DNA from: an actinobacterium SCGC AAA015-D07
GTDB lineage: Bacteria > Actinomycetota > Acidimicrobiia > Actinomarinales > Actinomarinaceae
Direction: 5' to 3'
Assembly (NCBI GenBank): GCA_000384495.1
Contig: ARQR01000008.1
Location: 1 to 31,237, forward strand
Length of the DNA: 31,237 nucleotides
The position numbers and the translations under genes are program-made. Positions 1-8,952 of this stretch are shown one piece after another. Each line of letters opens with the position of its first letter. Position 1 is the first letter of the stretch. The notes under the pieces are model-generated. The model made no database searches. It saw nothing but the letters and a program-made list of their open reading frames with translations, and was not told the origin of the DNA.

Positions 1-95
1 TCAACTACCTCTGAGGTCGGTGGTGTAGTCCAGGTTAAAGAACTAAAATCATTTCCCGTTTCAGACACTTTGTATCTCCACGTTATTGCTTGTCC
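1..95. repeat. 95-bp terminal inverted copy of 1894-1988 (probable assembly overlap)
   Basis: Positions 1-95 are a perfect reverse complement of 1894-1988 (position p pairs with 1989-p); identity stops at 96, where the window has A and the partner predicts C. The copy happens to stay open in the frame of the large surface-protein gene, but it is the antisense of one of that gene's own repeat modules. Its exact length equals that of the right-end repeat, which suggests a k=95 graph vertex joined through an inverted chimera, not a biological repeat. Confidence 0.9.
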
Positions 96-3000
96 ATATA
101 GTTTAGTAACAGTAGAAGCACAATATTCAAGTTGTGGATCGAATTTCAGAGCAGCAACATTTAAGGTAACTAATACCGGCGCTTCTACATCTGCTGCTAA
201 ATTCCGTGTTCAATACAAAATTGTGACGCCTACTACAACAGTCACAGATTGGACAAACTCCTCGTTAATAGATACTGTAGTTGCTCCAGGAGCTTCTCAG
301 GTAACTTCAAATAACCTACAAATAACTGAAGGACAGAAAATTATCTGGAGATACGAATCTGTCAATACTTCAGCAGACTTCTTAAACAACTGGACAGAAG
401 ATGATACAAGTGGTTATGTGAACTGCGTAATAAATGTAACAGTCACTAATTCAATGGGTTCTTGTGATAACGGATCTCAAACAGCGACACTTAATGTAAC
501 AAATGATGAAACAAACAATACTGTTTATTTCAAGGTTCATTATAAAACTGGCAATACTTGGATTTTAAAAGATGCAAATTTAGAAGTTGGTCCCAATTTT
601 ACAAATAGAACATTAACCGTTGATGTTCCACATGATAAAAATATTCAATGGAAATATCAGGTTAGTAATACACCTAATGATTATGCAAATGCGGAAGTCG
701 TAGAACTCACGGCTTCAGCTACTGTTAATTGTGTAATTCTTGATGCAACCGGCTCTTCAGCATTTGGGTCTTGTATAAGTGGTCAGAGAAGATCGACTTT
801 TACTATGGAAAACTCTTCTTCTGCCAATGATGGAGCATACTTTTATGTTCAATATGATTTGAGTGGCGATAATCAGTCTTGGCAATATCACACGAGCGGC
901 CAAGCAAATTTCGTAGGTGTGGGAGCGCAAAATGTGATACATCAAAGTGTCCCTAATGGAGAAACAATTCAATGGAGATACTATCCAATGACCTCAGCTA
1001 CAGCTCCTGCTGAAAGTGACTGGATAAATGAAAGTACTCAAACTCCCGAGGATTGCTCATTAGATACACTCATCAGTCATACATTAGATACATGTATAAG
1101 CAATAGCCAAGTATCTAATTTTGTCCTAACCAACAACACGGCTGGAGACGTACATTATCATGTCCAGTATTTTATTGAAGGTACCTCAGCATATGCTGAC
1201 GCAGATAATGACTTAATACTTACCGCGGGTTCACCACAGGCATTTACACAGACTGTAGCTTCTGGAAAATATATCCAATGGCGTTATAAAGCAGCAACTT
1301 CTAATGCTGGTTTGGCATCTGCAACCTGGGTTGATCACACTGCTAACTCCGCATTTAAAAAGACTATAAATTGTGAAAATATTGATCCGAGTGTTGTTCA
1401 ATCATTTGGTCTTTGTTATAACGACACAAAGAATGTGAAATTCATAATAAAAAATAGCTCAAGCGCTACAACTTCAGCATATTTCAAAGTTCAGTACAAA
1501 ATTGGTTCTGGAGAATGGATTGATAAATCAGACCAAGAAATAAGTATAGGTGGTCAATTTTCACATTCACAAAATGTTCCAGCTGGACAGACGATACAGT
1601 GGCAATATAAAGTTGCAAAAACTCAAGCAGATCTTCCAACTGGATGGACAACTTTAAATGCGACAACTATTACCTGTAATGGTGAAGATATCTCTATTAC
1701 AATGGATCCCGCCTGTGATGCTAATGGCTACAAGACCTCTAAGTTAAATATATTCAACTCAAGTTCGGGAAATTTATACTATCAAGCCCAATACACATTT
1801 GAAGGAGCTAATAGCAACAACTGGACTACTGCAGCTGAACAAGTTGTGGTATCGACTGGAAATTCAACATTTGTACCAATATCTGTCCAACAGGGACAAG
1901 CAATAACGTGGAGATACAAAGTGTCTGAAACGGGAAATGATTTTAGTTCTTTAACCTGGACTACACCACCGACCTCAGAGGTAGTTGATTGTACAGGGGT
2001 AAGCATTTCCACTCCATATACTTCATTAAGTCAATGTGTCTCTGGTGCAAAGACTTCAACTTTCAACTATTCCACATTGTCATCAAGCGCAAACGCAGCT
2101 TATTTCCACATACAATACAGAATTGATGGTGGAGCATGGATTAATAAAGTAACATCCTCTGATGGAACGCTTGCTGCAGGGCAAGCTAATTCGGTTACAC
2201 ATTCTGTAACCTCTGGTACTACTATCGAATGGCAATATAAAGCTGCTTACAACACCACAGCTTTAACAAATGCAAGCTTTATTTCTCTTGCAGGAGGAGC
2301 TGAAGAGGTTGATTGTGGAGTTCAACTAACAGTAAGTCATGGATTCAGCACATGTACAAATCAAACAGCAACTTCTACACTTTTATTAAAAAACACAGGC
2401 GCAACCCCAATGCTTGTTACGGTACAATCTAAACTCAATACTGGAGATTGGGCTACCGAAGTATCGACATTTGAAATAACTGCTGGTAATGAATTATCGT
2501 TAACCAAAACAATAGTAAGTGGTCAAACGATTAGCTGGAAGTATAAATATGCTGGAACGGTCGTAAAACTTACTTCTGCATCAGAGACAACAATGGACAC
2601 GATACCGGCACTAGATTGTGAAACACCTATTCTTAATCAAGTCGCTGTTAGTAATGTTCTTAAAGAGTGTGTTGCAGGAAAGAGAATATCAGAATTAACA
2701 TTTACAAATAACTCAAATGAGACAGTGTATGTTGAGGCTTTGTATGACACAGGGTCCGGTTACCTTCTTAAAGGAACTTATTCTGTTACTAATGGAACCC
2801 CAAGGGTCCTGGAGTCTCCTAGCGTTCTTAGTGGTTCAAGTGTTAAATGGAAATATCGATTGGGACTTTCCAGTACATTAACTGGAAACTATACAGAGCT
2901 CGAAGCTTTATCGGTTAGTTGTATACAGACATCTGACGTTACAGCTGCTTTTGACGCTTGTACAAATCTAACCAGAGATTCCAGAGTCACGATTAAAAAT

Positions 3001-5073
3001 ACTGGATCATTAACCCAGTATTATCAACTCTTTTACTCAATAAGTGGTGGTTCCTATCAATTCCTAACAGAGGTAACTGTTGGAGTAAATCAGGAAAATA
3101 CTTCTAATTATCAAAATTTAACCTCTGGACAATATATCAACTGGAAATGGAAGTCATCTATTGTTCAGGGTGATTTTGCTAATTCACAGGATAACTTCCT
3201 CACAAGATCTACATCAGTGAACTGTATCGATGATAGCTTGTCAGCATCAGCAACTCCCACGTGTACCCCAAATGGAGCTACCTCAACGAAGACATCTGGA
3301 TTTACAATTACAAGTAGTTCAACCGACTCAAAACAAGTTGAAGTTCAGTATTCAACAGATAGTGCTACCTATCTTGCAATGGGTACACATACTGTTAGTA
3401 GTTTGCAGCCGTATGTAGATAGTAGACCATTTACTACAAACTACTACACCTATAGATATCGAATTTCTGGCACAACAAATTGGTCTCAACCAGTAGTTAG
3501 CGTAGCTCCATCAGACTGTTCTATAGTTACAAATGTTATCAGTGCATACAATACAAATGAATGTGTAGACGGTAGCTCATTTGCTAAATTGTCTATTGTT
3601 AACCCCGGTCAAGTTGCAACTGTAATTTATGACATCAATATCAATAACGCAGGTTGGCAGAGTGTTGGATCACCCTCTGTAAATGGTACGTATACTTCAA
3701 CTGGAGGTGTAAAAATACCAGCAAATACTCCTTTCCAATGGAGATACAAACTAGCTACTGATACAGATTATAAATTCGTTTCCGGCACAGGAAACGACTG
3801 TTCTCAAGCTAACGCAATTACTGCTGTTACAGAAATTATATGTCCTGCTGACAACAGTAGTAAATCAGCAAAATTGCGAATTATAAATGTTGGGCCTCAA
3901 TCAGTTAGTGCGATGTACAACTACTCCATCAATAATGGACCTTCACAGTCTGGTCCAGCACCGGTTTCAATAAATCCAACTTCATCGAATTACTCTATTG
4001 AAGTTCCTTTAAATGATGGAGATCAAATTGTATTTGAATATAAGCTCACAAGTGACGCAAGCTATCAACAAACACCGGCTAAATCAACTTCAGAATGTGG
4101 AGATGGTTTAATCTCAAATCCTCAATTGATTCAAACTATATCTGAATGTACTGAAAGTGCTGCCGTATCTACAGTAGAAATGAGAAACCTATCTGATCAA
4201 GTTAAGACATTTTATCTTGAATATAAATTAAATAATGGACCATGGACCAACTATGACACAGTCACAGTTAACGCATCAAGTCCTGTAACGAGAAAATTAA
4301 CGGTATCTGATAATACAACTATACAGTGGAGAGCAGTTGAAAACAGCTTTACACAGTTCGACCTCAACTCTCCTTATCAGTTATCTCAAGCAGAAACAGT
4401 TATATGTCAGTCAGTCACTACTACAACATTGCCACCTGTGAAATATATATTTGAGCCAATTGTTTCAACTAATAGGGTTTGTGACTTCGAAGACGGTGGA
4501 GCAGAGTTTGGTATTACAGTAGATAATTCAAGATCTAATGTTTCTGCAAAAGTTCTAAAGAAAATCTGGATCAACACAACACTCATTGCTCAAGAGACTG
4601 TCAACGTCCCAGCAGGCCAAACAATAGATTTCTCCTCTATAGAAGTAGGAGAAAATAAATTCTTTACGGTTGCTCTTGAAGTAACAAACAATGAAAATGG
4701 TAAAGTTCAAAAAATGATTAAGAACAAGGATGCTGATTGTATCGAGGATGAGCGTCCAATTAATGAGGAACAGAATCCTATCGATGAAGTAGAAGTTACT
4801 GAAAATACAGATAATGTTATGGAAGGTGATGGCGACGATCAAGAAATGGAAGATAATGGTGAATCACTCTTGTTCCTTCCAGGTGATGATTTCGTTGAAT
4901 TTGTTTATATAGAGGATGCATCGAATCCATTTACACCACAATTTACTGATGATTCCCCTCCAACACCAGGAATACCATTTACAGGTCGAAATGTTGGTGG
5001 TTTAATCATTTCATTTGGATTGATGCTAATCGGATTTGGTGCTTTTATACTAAGAAGAGCATTCAAATTTTAG
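1..5073 (+). CDS. Giant tandem-repeat surface protein with C-terminal sorting signal (5' partial)
   Basis: A cell-wall-anchored or secreted surface protein, probably adhesive or structural. The frame is open from base 1, but bases 1-95 are an inverted copy of internal sequence, so genuine coding starts near 97 and the true N-terminus and signal peptide are missing. The TTG at 70 lies in the copied segment and should not be taken as the start. About 14 diverged modules of roughly 100 residues each carry an N-terminal Cys, a VQY-type strand, a W-[RKQ]-Y-K motif (near nt 340, 643, 970, 1276, 1597, 1906, 2227, 2533, 2845, 3139, 3451, 3736, 4033, 4324) and a closing Cys, consistent with a beta-sandwich (inferred). 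The end has a Thr linker, an acidic stretch, then IPFTG, a hydrophobic segment and RRAFKF: a sortase signal. Its TAG directly abuts the sortase ATG, so the two are probably co-translated. The ligand is unknown. Confidence 0.85.
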   Translation, partial: STTSEVGGVVQVKELKSFPVSDTLYLHVIACPYSLVTVEAQYSSCGSNFRAATFKVTNTGASTSAAKFRVQYKIVTPTTTVTDWTNSSLIDTVVAPGASQVTSNNLQITEGQKIIWRYESVNTSADFLNNWTEDDTSGYVNCVINVTVTNSMGSCDNGSQTATLNVTNDETNNTVYFKVHYKTGNTWILKDANLEVGPNFTNRTLTVDVPHDKNIQWKYQVSNTPNDYANAEVVELTASATVNCVILDATGSSAFGSCISGQRRSTFTMENSSSANDGAYFYVQYDLSGDNQSWQYHTSGQANFVGVGAQNVIHQSVPNGETIQWRYYPMTSATAPAESDWINESTQTPEDCSLDTLISHTLDTCISNSQVSNFVLTNNTAGDVHYHVQYFIEGTSAYADADNDLILTAGSPQAFTQTVASGKYIQWRYKAATSNAGLASATWVDHTANSAFKKTINCENIDPSVVQSFGLCYNDTKNVKFIIKNSSSATTSAYFKVQYKIGSGEWIDKSDQEISIGGQFSHSQNVPAGQTIQWQYKVAKTQADLPTGWTTLNATTITCNGEDISITMDPACDANGYKTSKLNIFNSSSGNLYYQAQYTFEGANSNNWTTAAEQVVVSTGNSTFVPISVQQGQAITWRYKVSETGNDFSSLTWTTPPTSEVVDCTGVSISTPYTSLSQCVSGAKTSTFNYSTLSSSANAAYFHIQYRIDGGAWINKVTSSDGTLAAGQANSVTHSVTSGTTIEWQYKAAYNTTALTNASFISLAGGAEEVDCGVQLTVSHGFSTCTNQTATSTLLLKNTGATPMLVTVQSKLNTGDWATEVSTFEITAGNELSLTKTIVSGQTISWKYKYAGTVVKLTSASETTMDTIPALDCETPILNQVAVSNVLKECVAGKRISELTFTNNSNETVYVEALYDTGSGYLLKGTYSVTNGTPRVLESPSVLSGSSVKWKYRLGLSSTLTGNYTELEALSVSCIQTSDVTAAFDACTNLTRDSRVTIKNTGSLTQYYQLFYSISGGSYQFLTEVTVGVNQENTSNYQNLTSGQYINWKWKSSIVQGDFANSQDNFLTRSTSVNCIDDSLSASATPTCTPNGATSTKTSGFTITSSSTDSKQVEVQYSTDSATYLAMGTHTVSSLQPYVDSRPFTTNYYTYRYRISGTTNWSQPVVSVAPSDCSIVTNVISAYNTNECVDGSSFAKLSIVNPGQVATVIYDININNAGWQSVGSPSVNGTYTSTGGVKIPANTPFQWRYKLATDTDYKFVSGTGNDCSQANAITAVTEIICPADNSSKSAKLRIINVGPQSVSAMYNYSINNGPSQSGPAPVSINPTSSNYSIEVPLNDGDQIVFEYKLTSDASYQQTPAKSTSECGDGLISNPQLIQTISECTESAAVSTVEMRNLSDQVKTFYLEYKLNNGPWTNYDTVTVNASSPVTRKLTVSDNTTIQWRAVENSFTQFDLNSPYQLSQAETVICQSVTTTTLPPVKYIFEPIVSTNRVCDFEDGGAEFGITVDNSRSNVSAKVLKKIWINTTLIAQETVNVPAGQTIDFSSIEVGENKFFTVALEVTNNENGKVQKMIKNKDADCIEDERPINEEQNPIDEVEVTENTDNVMEGDGDDQEMEDNGESLLFLPGDDFVEFVYIEDASNPFTPQFTDDSPPTPGIPFTGRNVGGLIISFGLMLIGFGAFILRRAFKF
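1894..1988. repeat. Internal partner of the left-end 95-bp inverted copy
   Basis: This stretch encodes part of a W-R-Y-K module of the surface protein on the + strand. Its exact reverse complement forms bases 1-95. Here it sits in an uninterrupted reading frame with matching modules on both sides, so this is the authentic copy. Confidence 0.9.
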
Positions 5074-6732
5074 ATGGCATATTTTTTTATATATTTACTG
5101 ATAATAATTATCAACATCTTTGCCGTTCTATTTGTATTAAAAATTAGAAGAAAAAGATCTACTGATCCAGATGTCATTTCCGATGCAACACTTGTAGAAG
5201 AAAATTCAATCGAACCAATAAAAGCTAAAAGGCCTTTTTCACGTTTCAAGAAAGAAGATCCTAGTACAAATATTTTTGTTGAATATGAAGAAATTGAAGA
5301 AGATGTAGCTGAGCAAATATTTGATGGTAAGTTTCTAGATATTGCTGTAAGTGAAAAAATTGTAACAAAAAAAGGTAATTGGTTTTTATATGGCGAAGAA
5401 AAACTCGGGTATGGAAAAGAAAAAGCTAAATTATATTTGCTTGAGAATCCTGATATAGCAACTGAAATAAGGGATCAATTAAGTAGTGCTAAAGAAATAG
5501 AAAATTTAATAAACCAAAAAGACTTAAAAAAAATAAATTCTGATGATTCCGGAAATGAAATAAATCTATCTTCAGACGAAATTGAAAATCAAAAATCGCT
5601 GAGCTATGTTAATCAGAATTTTGAGGTAGAACTTTCAGAAATTTATGTAAAATCAAATATTTTAAAAAAAGTACTTGAGAATGCCATCGGCACAGAAGTT
5701 ATTATCAGTGTAGATGTAGGTGAGAGATTTAATCCTTTAATTGCTGAGCCTGATAATTTCACAGACGACATCATGACAATGCTTAAGGAGATAGACTATC
5801 TAACATCTGCAGTCAAAAATATATCTAAAAATGCAAAGTACTTAGGAGTTGATGTAACAAAAGAAATGTTATTAGAAAAGCTGGCATTGATGACATCTGA
5901 TCGATTTTCTATTGTCTTTTCAAAAAAACCAGTTGAGAAACATAGAAACATTCCAAGACTTAAATTTGATTTACCAGTAAAAAAAAACCAAAGACAAAGA
6001 GAAGTAACAGAAACTAGAAAATCATTTGAAAGTACAAATACAAGATCACTTCTTCCACTTGGTGTAGGTCTATTAATAGTAGGTTTTTTAATTTTGATTT
6101 ATTCAATTAATCAAACATTTTTTTCTACTTCAGTAATAAATGATGAGCAATATCTATTAGAAAATAAATTTAATGTTAGTGATGTTAAACTTTCTGAATT
6201 AAGAAATAAAAATATCGCGACTGATAGTTCATTAAATAATTTATCACAAACAGATGAATTTCAAGAGTCTGTTATCTCAATTGCAACAAAAACTCTTACT
6301 AATCAAGCAGCAAAGGCAAAGTTTCTTCCAGATGTTGTTGGAAGGTTAACAATCCTATCTGCAAATATAAATCATTATGTGGTCTTTGGCGCAACGAGTA
6401 ACAAATTAGAGTATGGACCCGGTTATATACTTGGAACTGCACTTCCAGGTTCGGGAGGAAACTTCGCAATTGCTGGACATAGAACTACATACGGTGCACC
6501 ATTCGGCAATCTTGATAAAGTTCAGATTGGTGAAACAATAATATTTCAAACAAATACAAATCAATATGAATACCGAGTTATAGATGTGAAGATCGTATCT
6601 CCCGAAGATAATTATGTACTGGAGGACTATGGTGACGACAGAATAACGTTAACCACATGTCATCCAAAATTCTCTGCAAGAGAAAGGCTTGTAGTTATTG
6701 GACAACTGGAAAGGGTAGAGGTATTTGGATAA
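5074..6732 (+). CDS. Class E-like sortase with two TM segments and a RecA C-terminal-domain-like cytoplasmic region
   Basis: A transpeptidase that would cleave a sorting signal and join the protein to the cell envelope. The catalytic domain is at about residues 410-548. Visible active-site residues are His469 in AGHR, Cys529 in LTTCH, and Arg536/Arg538 in SARERL. TM1 is at about 3-23, followed by RRKR, and TM2 at about 326-345; this predicts a cytoplasmic loop of about 300 residues and an outside sortase domain. Residues about 80-137 of the loop closely resemble the RecA C-terminal domain (GNWFLYGEEKLGYGKEKAK, then ENPDIATEI), unexpected in a sortase and much longer than usual sortase N-termini. 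Residues 190-285 are unrecognised. The ATG follows the surface-protein stop with no gap, and the stop overlaps the next ATG by one base. The upstream IPFTG protein is the obvious substrate. Sortase call firm; class and loop role less so. Confidence 0.9.
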   Translation: MAYFFIYLLIIIINIFAVLFVLKIRRKRSTDPDVISDATLVEENSIEPIKAKRPFSRFKKEDPSTNIFVEYEEIEEDVAEQIFDGKFLDIAVSEKIVTKKGNWFLYGEEKLGYGKEKAKLYLLENPDIATEIRDQLSSAKEIENLINQKDLKKINSDDSGNEINLSSDEIENQKSLSYVNQNFEVELSEIYVKSNILKKVLENAIGTEVIISVDVGERFNPLIAEPDNFTDDIMTMLKEIDYLTSAVKNISKNAKYLGVDVTKEMLLEKLALMTSDRFSIVFSKKPVEKHRNIPRLKFDLPVKKNQRQREVTETRKSFESTNTRSLLPLGVGLLIVGFLILIYSINQTFFSTSVINDEQYLLENKFNVSDVKLSELRNKNIATDSSLNNLSQTDEFQESVISIATKTLTNQAAKAKFLPDVVGRLTILSANINHYVVFGATSNKLEYGPGYILGTALPGSGGNFAIAGHRTTYGAPFGNLDKVQIGETIIFQTNTNQYEYRVIDVKIVSPEDNYVLEDYGDDRITLTTCHPKFSARERLVVIGQLERVEVFG

Positions 6733-8312
6733 TGAAAAAAATAATTATTTCATTAATCTTTTTCTTTTCTTTTTTTAACGGTGCATACCCCAATGGATAT
6801 TTAGATACAAATTTACATGATACTGATGAAGCAACTATTGAAATAGAATCTGCAAGATTAGATGAAAATAATTTACAAATTTCATGGTTAGTTAGTGGTC
6901 TTGAAAATATTGATGAATTGATTATTTCAGTTCGTGAACTTACATCTGATGGATTGCAAGGAGAACCATTGGAGATTATCGATTACTCTGAAAAAGGACA
7001 AAAAATTATTCAATGGGATGGGACTACAGATCTTTCGATAATTTTAAAAATTTTATCAACTAACTACACACAATATAGTGGACCGGACTGCGCTTCGGTT
7101 TATTGTTATAGAGACATTACTACTGAAATTACTTCAGATGAGTATATAATTAATAAAATTCCTGATCTTCCTGTAATAACTACTACTGTTCCCGTCGATG
7201 ATTTTATTATTGAAGAAACAGTAATTGATACATCAACAAATATAACATTCACAAATGAGCTCATTACAACTATTCCACTCTTCAGTGATATTGATTTTTC
7301 AGATCAGGCTAAAAATGCTTTTGCATTTCTTATAACTTCTGGAATTATATTTCTATTTTATGGAGTTTTACTCGCCCAGGAGTGGTTCAACAGAATAATT
7401 GCATACTATAGAGTCAGGTGGTCAAATCGTGAAAGCAAATTAAGAAATAAAACAAGGCTTGAGACAGCAATGGAGATAACGCTTGTGGCTCTAATTACAT
7501 CTCTATTATATGCATTTGTTGAGGAGGGCTTCACATTTCAAGTACGGCAAGAGAATTTAGCAATTTTTGTGGGTGTCTTATTTGGACTTATTATTGTTAC
7601 CTTCTTTTATGAGGGTATAGAATCTTTAATTGAATATTTTCTGTATGACCAAATTGTGAAATTTGATTGGAATCCACAAGCCATGTTTTTTGCAGTACTT
7701 TCAACAATACTCTTCATTGTTATTGATCTTCCTTTTGGATTTATTCTTGGTTTTATAGCAGCAATACATGTAGTTTCGAAGAGACCAAAAGCGGAATTGT
7801 CACCTAAATTTTATTCAATGATAAGTCTTTCAATTGTTGGATATTTTTTCTTCTACGCAACATCATTTGAATCGGTTAGCTCTTCAGGTGTTTTAATGGC
7901 AATTTGTAAACTTACTTACTTAATGTGTTTAGAGGGAGTTATATTTAAAGCAGTTCCTTGGGGAGGGAATGAGTTATTTGATGCAATTGGTGACTCAGAT
8001 GGAATTTATCAGGCAATGCCAATTGTTAGCTTTTTGATAAGTATCTGGCTATTTATAAGAATCCTTGTCTTACCACCTGACAGTGAGTTTAATGAATTAC
8101 AACAAACTTTATTACAGAGTGGAGAGCTAGCTTACAGATTCATGCTTGTTTTATTAATTTATATATTCATAATTTTACTACTAGGTAACTTCATGAAAAA
8201 ATATGCTGAATTGAATAGACCCGCTGACTATGAAGAAAGTTTAAAGATTGATGATGAAGAAATTATAGATTTAGTTGATGATGATCTTAGCGAATCAGTA
8301 AATGAGTGGTAA
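6732..8312 (+). CDS. Secreted-domain polytopic membrane protein, unknown function
   Basis: The start is set at the ATG overlapping the sortase stop (TAATG), giving 526 residues; a longer reading from 6657 would run inside the sortase and lacks the signal peptide. Residues 1-21 look like a signal peptide (MKK plus a hydrophobic run). Residues 25-185 form an extracytoplasmic domain with QWDG and a Cys120/Cys125 pair, ending in a TTTVP stretch. Around six to seven membrane segments follow (about 196-216, 245-263, 276-294, 317-348, 360-378, 427-447, 468-486), with acidic membrane positions (VEEGF, YEGIES) and an acidic C-terminus. The EGVIFKAVPWGGNELF segment near 401-416 loosely recalls the FGLLP-motif membrane proteins of actinobacteria; this is a weak resemblance. 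The position between sortase and secreted HExxH protein suggests a role in surface-protein export or processing. No function is assigned. Confidence 0.8.
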   Translation: MKKIIISLIFFFSFFNGAYPNGYLDTNLHDTDEATIEIESARLDENNLQISWLVSGLENIDELIISVRELTSDGLQGEPLEIIDYSEKGQKIIQWDGTTDLSIILKILSTNYTQYSGPDCASVYCYRDITTEITSDEYIINKIPDLPVITTTVPVDDFIIEETVIDTSTNITFTNELITTIPLFSDIDFSDQAKNAFAFLITSGIIFLFYGVLLAQEWFNRIIAYYRVRWSNRESKLRNKTRLETAMEITLVALITSLLYAFVEEGFTFQVRQENLAIFVGVLFGLIIVTFFYEGIESLIEYFLYDQIVKFDWNPQAMFFAVLSTILFIVIDLPFGFILGFIAAIHVVSKRPKAELSPKFYSMISLSIVGYFFFYATSFESVSSSGVLMAICKLTYLMCLEGVIFKAVPWGGNELFDAIGDSDGIYQAMPIVSFLISIWLFIRILVLPPDSEFNELQQTLLQSGELAYRFMLVLLIYIFIILLLGNFMKKYAELNRPADYEESLKIDDEEIIDLVDDDLSESVNEW

Positions 8313-8952
8313 ATTAACCGTTACTATTGTCATTTTAATTGTTTTATTCATTAGTTTGTCTTATATATATGTAATAAATAATCCAATTGAGATAAGTATT
8401 CAAGCTAATATTGGAAGTACTGAAACATCTACTACCTCATCATCAACTACTACTACCTCATCTTCGACGACAACTACCATTCAACTTACTACTACCTCAT
8501 CTTCGACGACAACTACTATACCAACTACAACTACCTCCTCAACTACTACATCAACTACAACGACAATTCCACGGACGACAACAACAATTGAAGTACTAGA
8601 AAAAGAAGACTCAGTTGCCTTCAATTCGGATAATTCGGAAAACATAAAAATTTACGAGGGTGAATTTATATCATTTGATGGATTTGAGGGTGAAAATCAA
8701 TTCAACCTTGATACATTAGTTGCCAATTTACCTTTAGAGTTGAGAAAATCTGTAGAAAATAATGTGATATTTGTAAACGGTTGTCACTCTTACGCGGCTA
8801 CAATTTTGGGCAGATGTCCTTTTGGTGTATGGGATTCAGCTGGAACATTTGCTGATGGCTCAACAAATTCAAATTGGAAATTATCAGTCTGGGTTTCAAA
8901 CAAAGCATTTGCTAACAATAGAGCTTACAATAGCCACATGGCCTGTCGCTGA
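8302..8952 (+). CDS. N-terminal part of a secreted Thr-rich HExxH protein (3' end misjoined)
   Basis: Start overlaps the preceding gene by 11 bp. Residues 5-27 are a signal anchor; residues about 40-95 are almost pure Thr/Ser with Ile-Pro, a flexible, possibly glycosylated stalk typical of actinobacterial surface proteins. A small domain with Cys161 and Cys172 follows. As assembled, the protein ends after residue 210 in a short out-of-place tail (SHMACR). The last 95 bp before that (8838-8932) recur inverted at the window's right end. There the frame continues without a break into HETSH and a further 70 residues. The joined product, 8302-8932 plus reverse strand 31142-30907, is 288 residues with a natural stop. 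The tail from 8933 to 8952 is therefore probably spurious. Function: putative membrane-tethered zinc metallopeptidase in the sortase operon. Confidence 0.75.
   Translation: MSGKLTVTIVILIVLFISLSYIYVINNPIEISIQANIGSTETSTTSSSTTTTSSSTTTTIQLTTTSSSTTTTIPTTTTSSTTTSTTTTIPRTTTTIEVLEKEDSVAFNSDNSENIKIYEGEFISFDGFEGENQFNLDTLVANLPLELRKSVENNVIFVNGCHSYAATILGRCPFGVWDSAGTFADGSTNSNWKLSVWVSNKAFANNRAYNSHMACR
8448..8516 (+). repeat. Direct repeat (2 x 30 bp) in the Thr-rich stalk
   Basis: Positions 8448-8477 and 8487-8516 are identical 30-mers offset by 39 bp (13 codons), inside the Thr/Ser codon tract. This is a coding repeat that could change stalk length in frame by slippage. Confidence 0.85.
8838..8932. repeat. 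Internal partner of the right-end 95-bp inverted copy; branch point
   Basis: This segment is the exact reverse complement of 31143-31237 (p pairs with 40075-p). The two copies diverge at 8933 (G here, C in the other continuation). One continuation leads into korA coding repeats, the other into the HETSH end of the same secreted protein. Confidence 0.92.

Noticed and set aside
1782..2012. Antisense gene whose product matches the first residues of the window
   Set aside because: The match arises because 1-95 is the inverted copy of this region; both are shadows of the surface-protein module.
8448..8516. Separate small gene read in another frame of the Thr-rich tract
   Set aside because: Leu/Gln-rich frame is a by-product of the ACT/ACA repeats and has no independent support.
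8822..8932. korA start at TTG 8822
   Set aside because: It would overlap the secreted-protein gene by over 100 bp in another frame and crosses the suspected misjoin.
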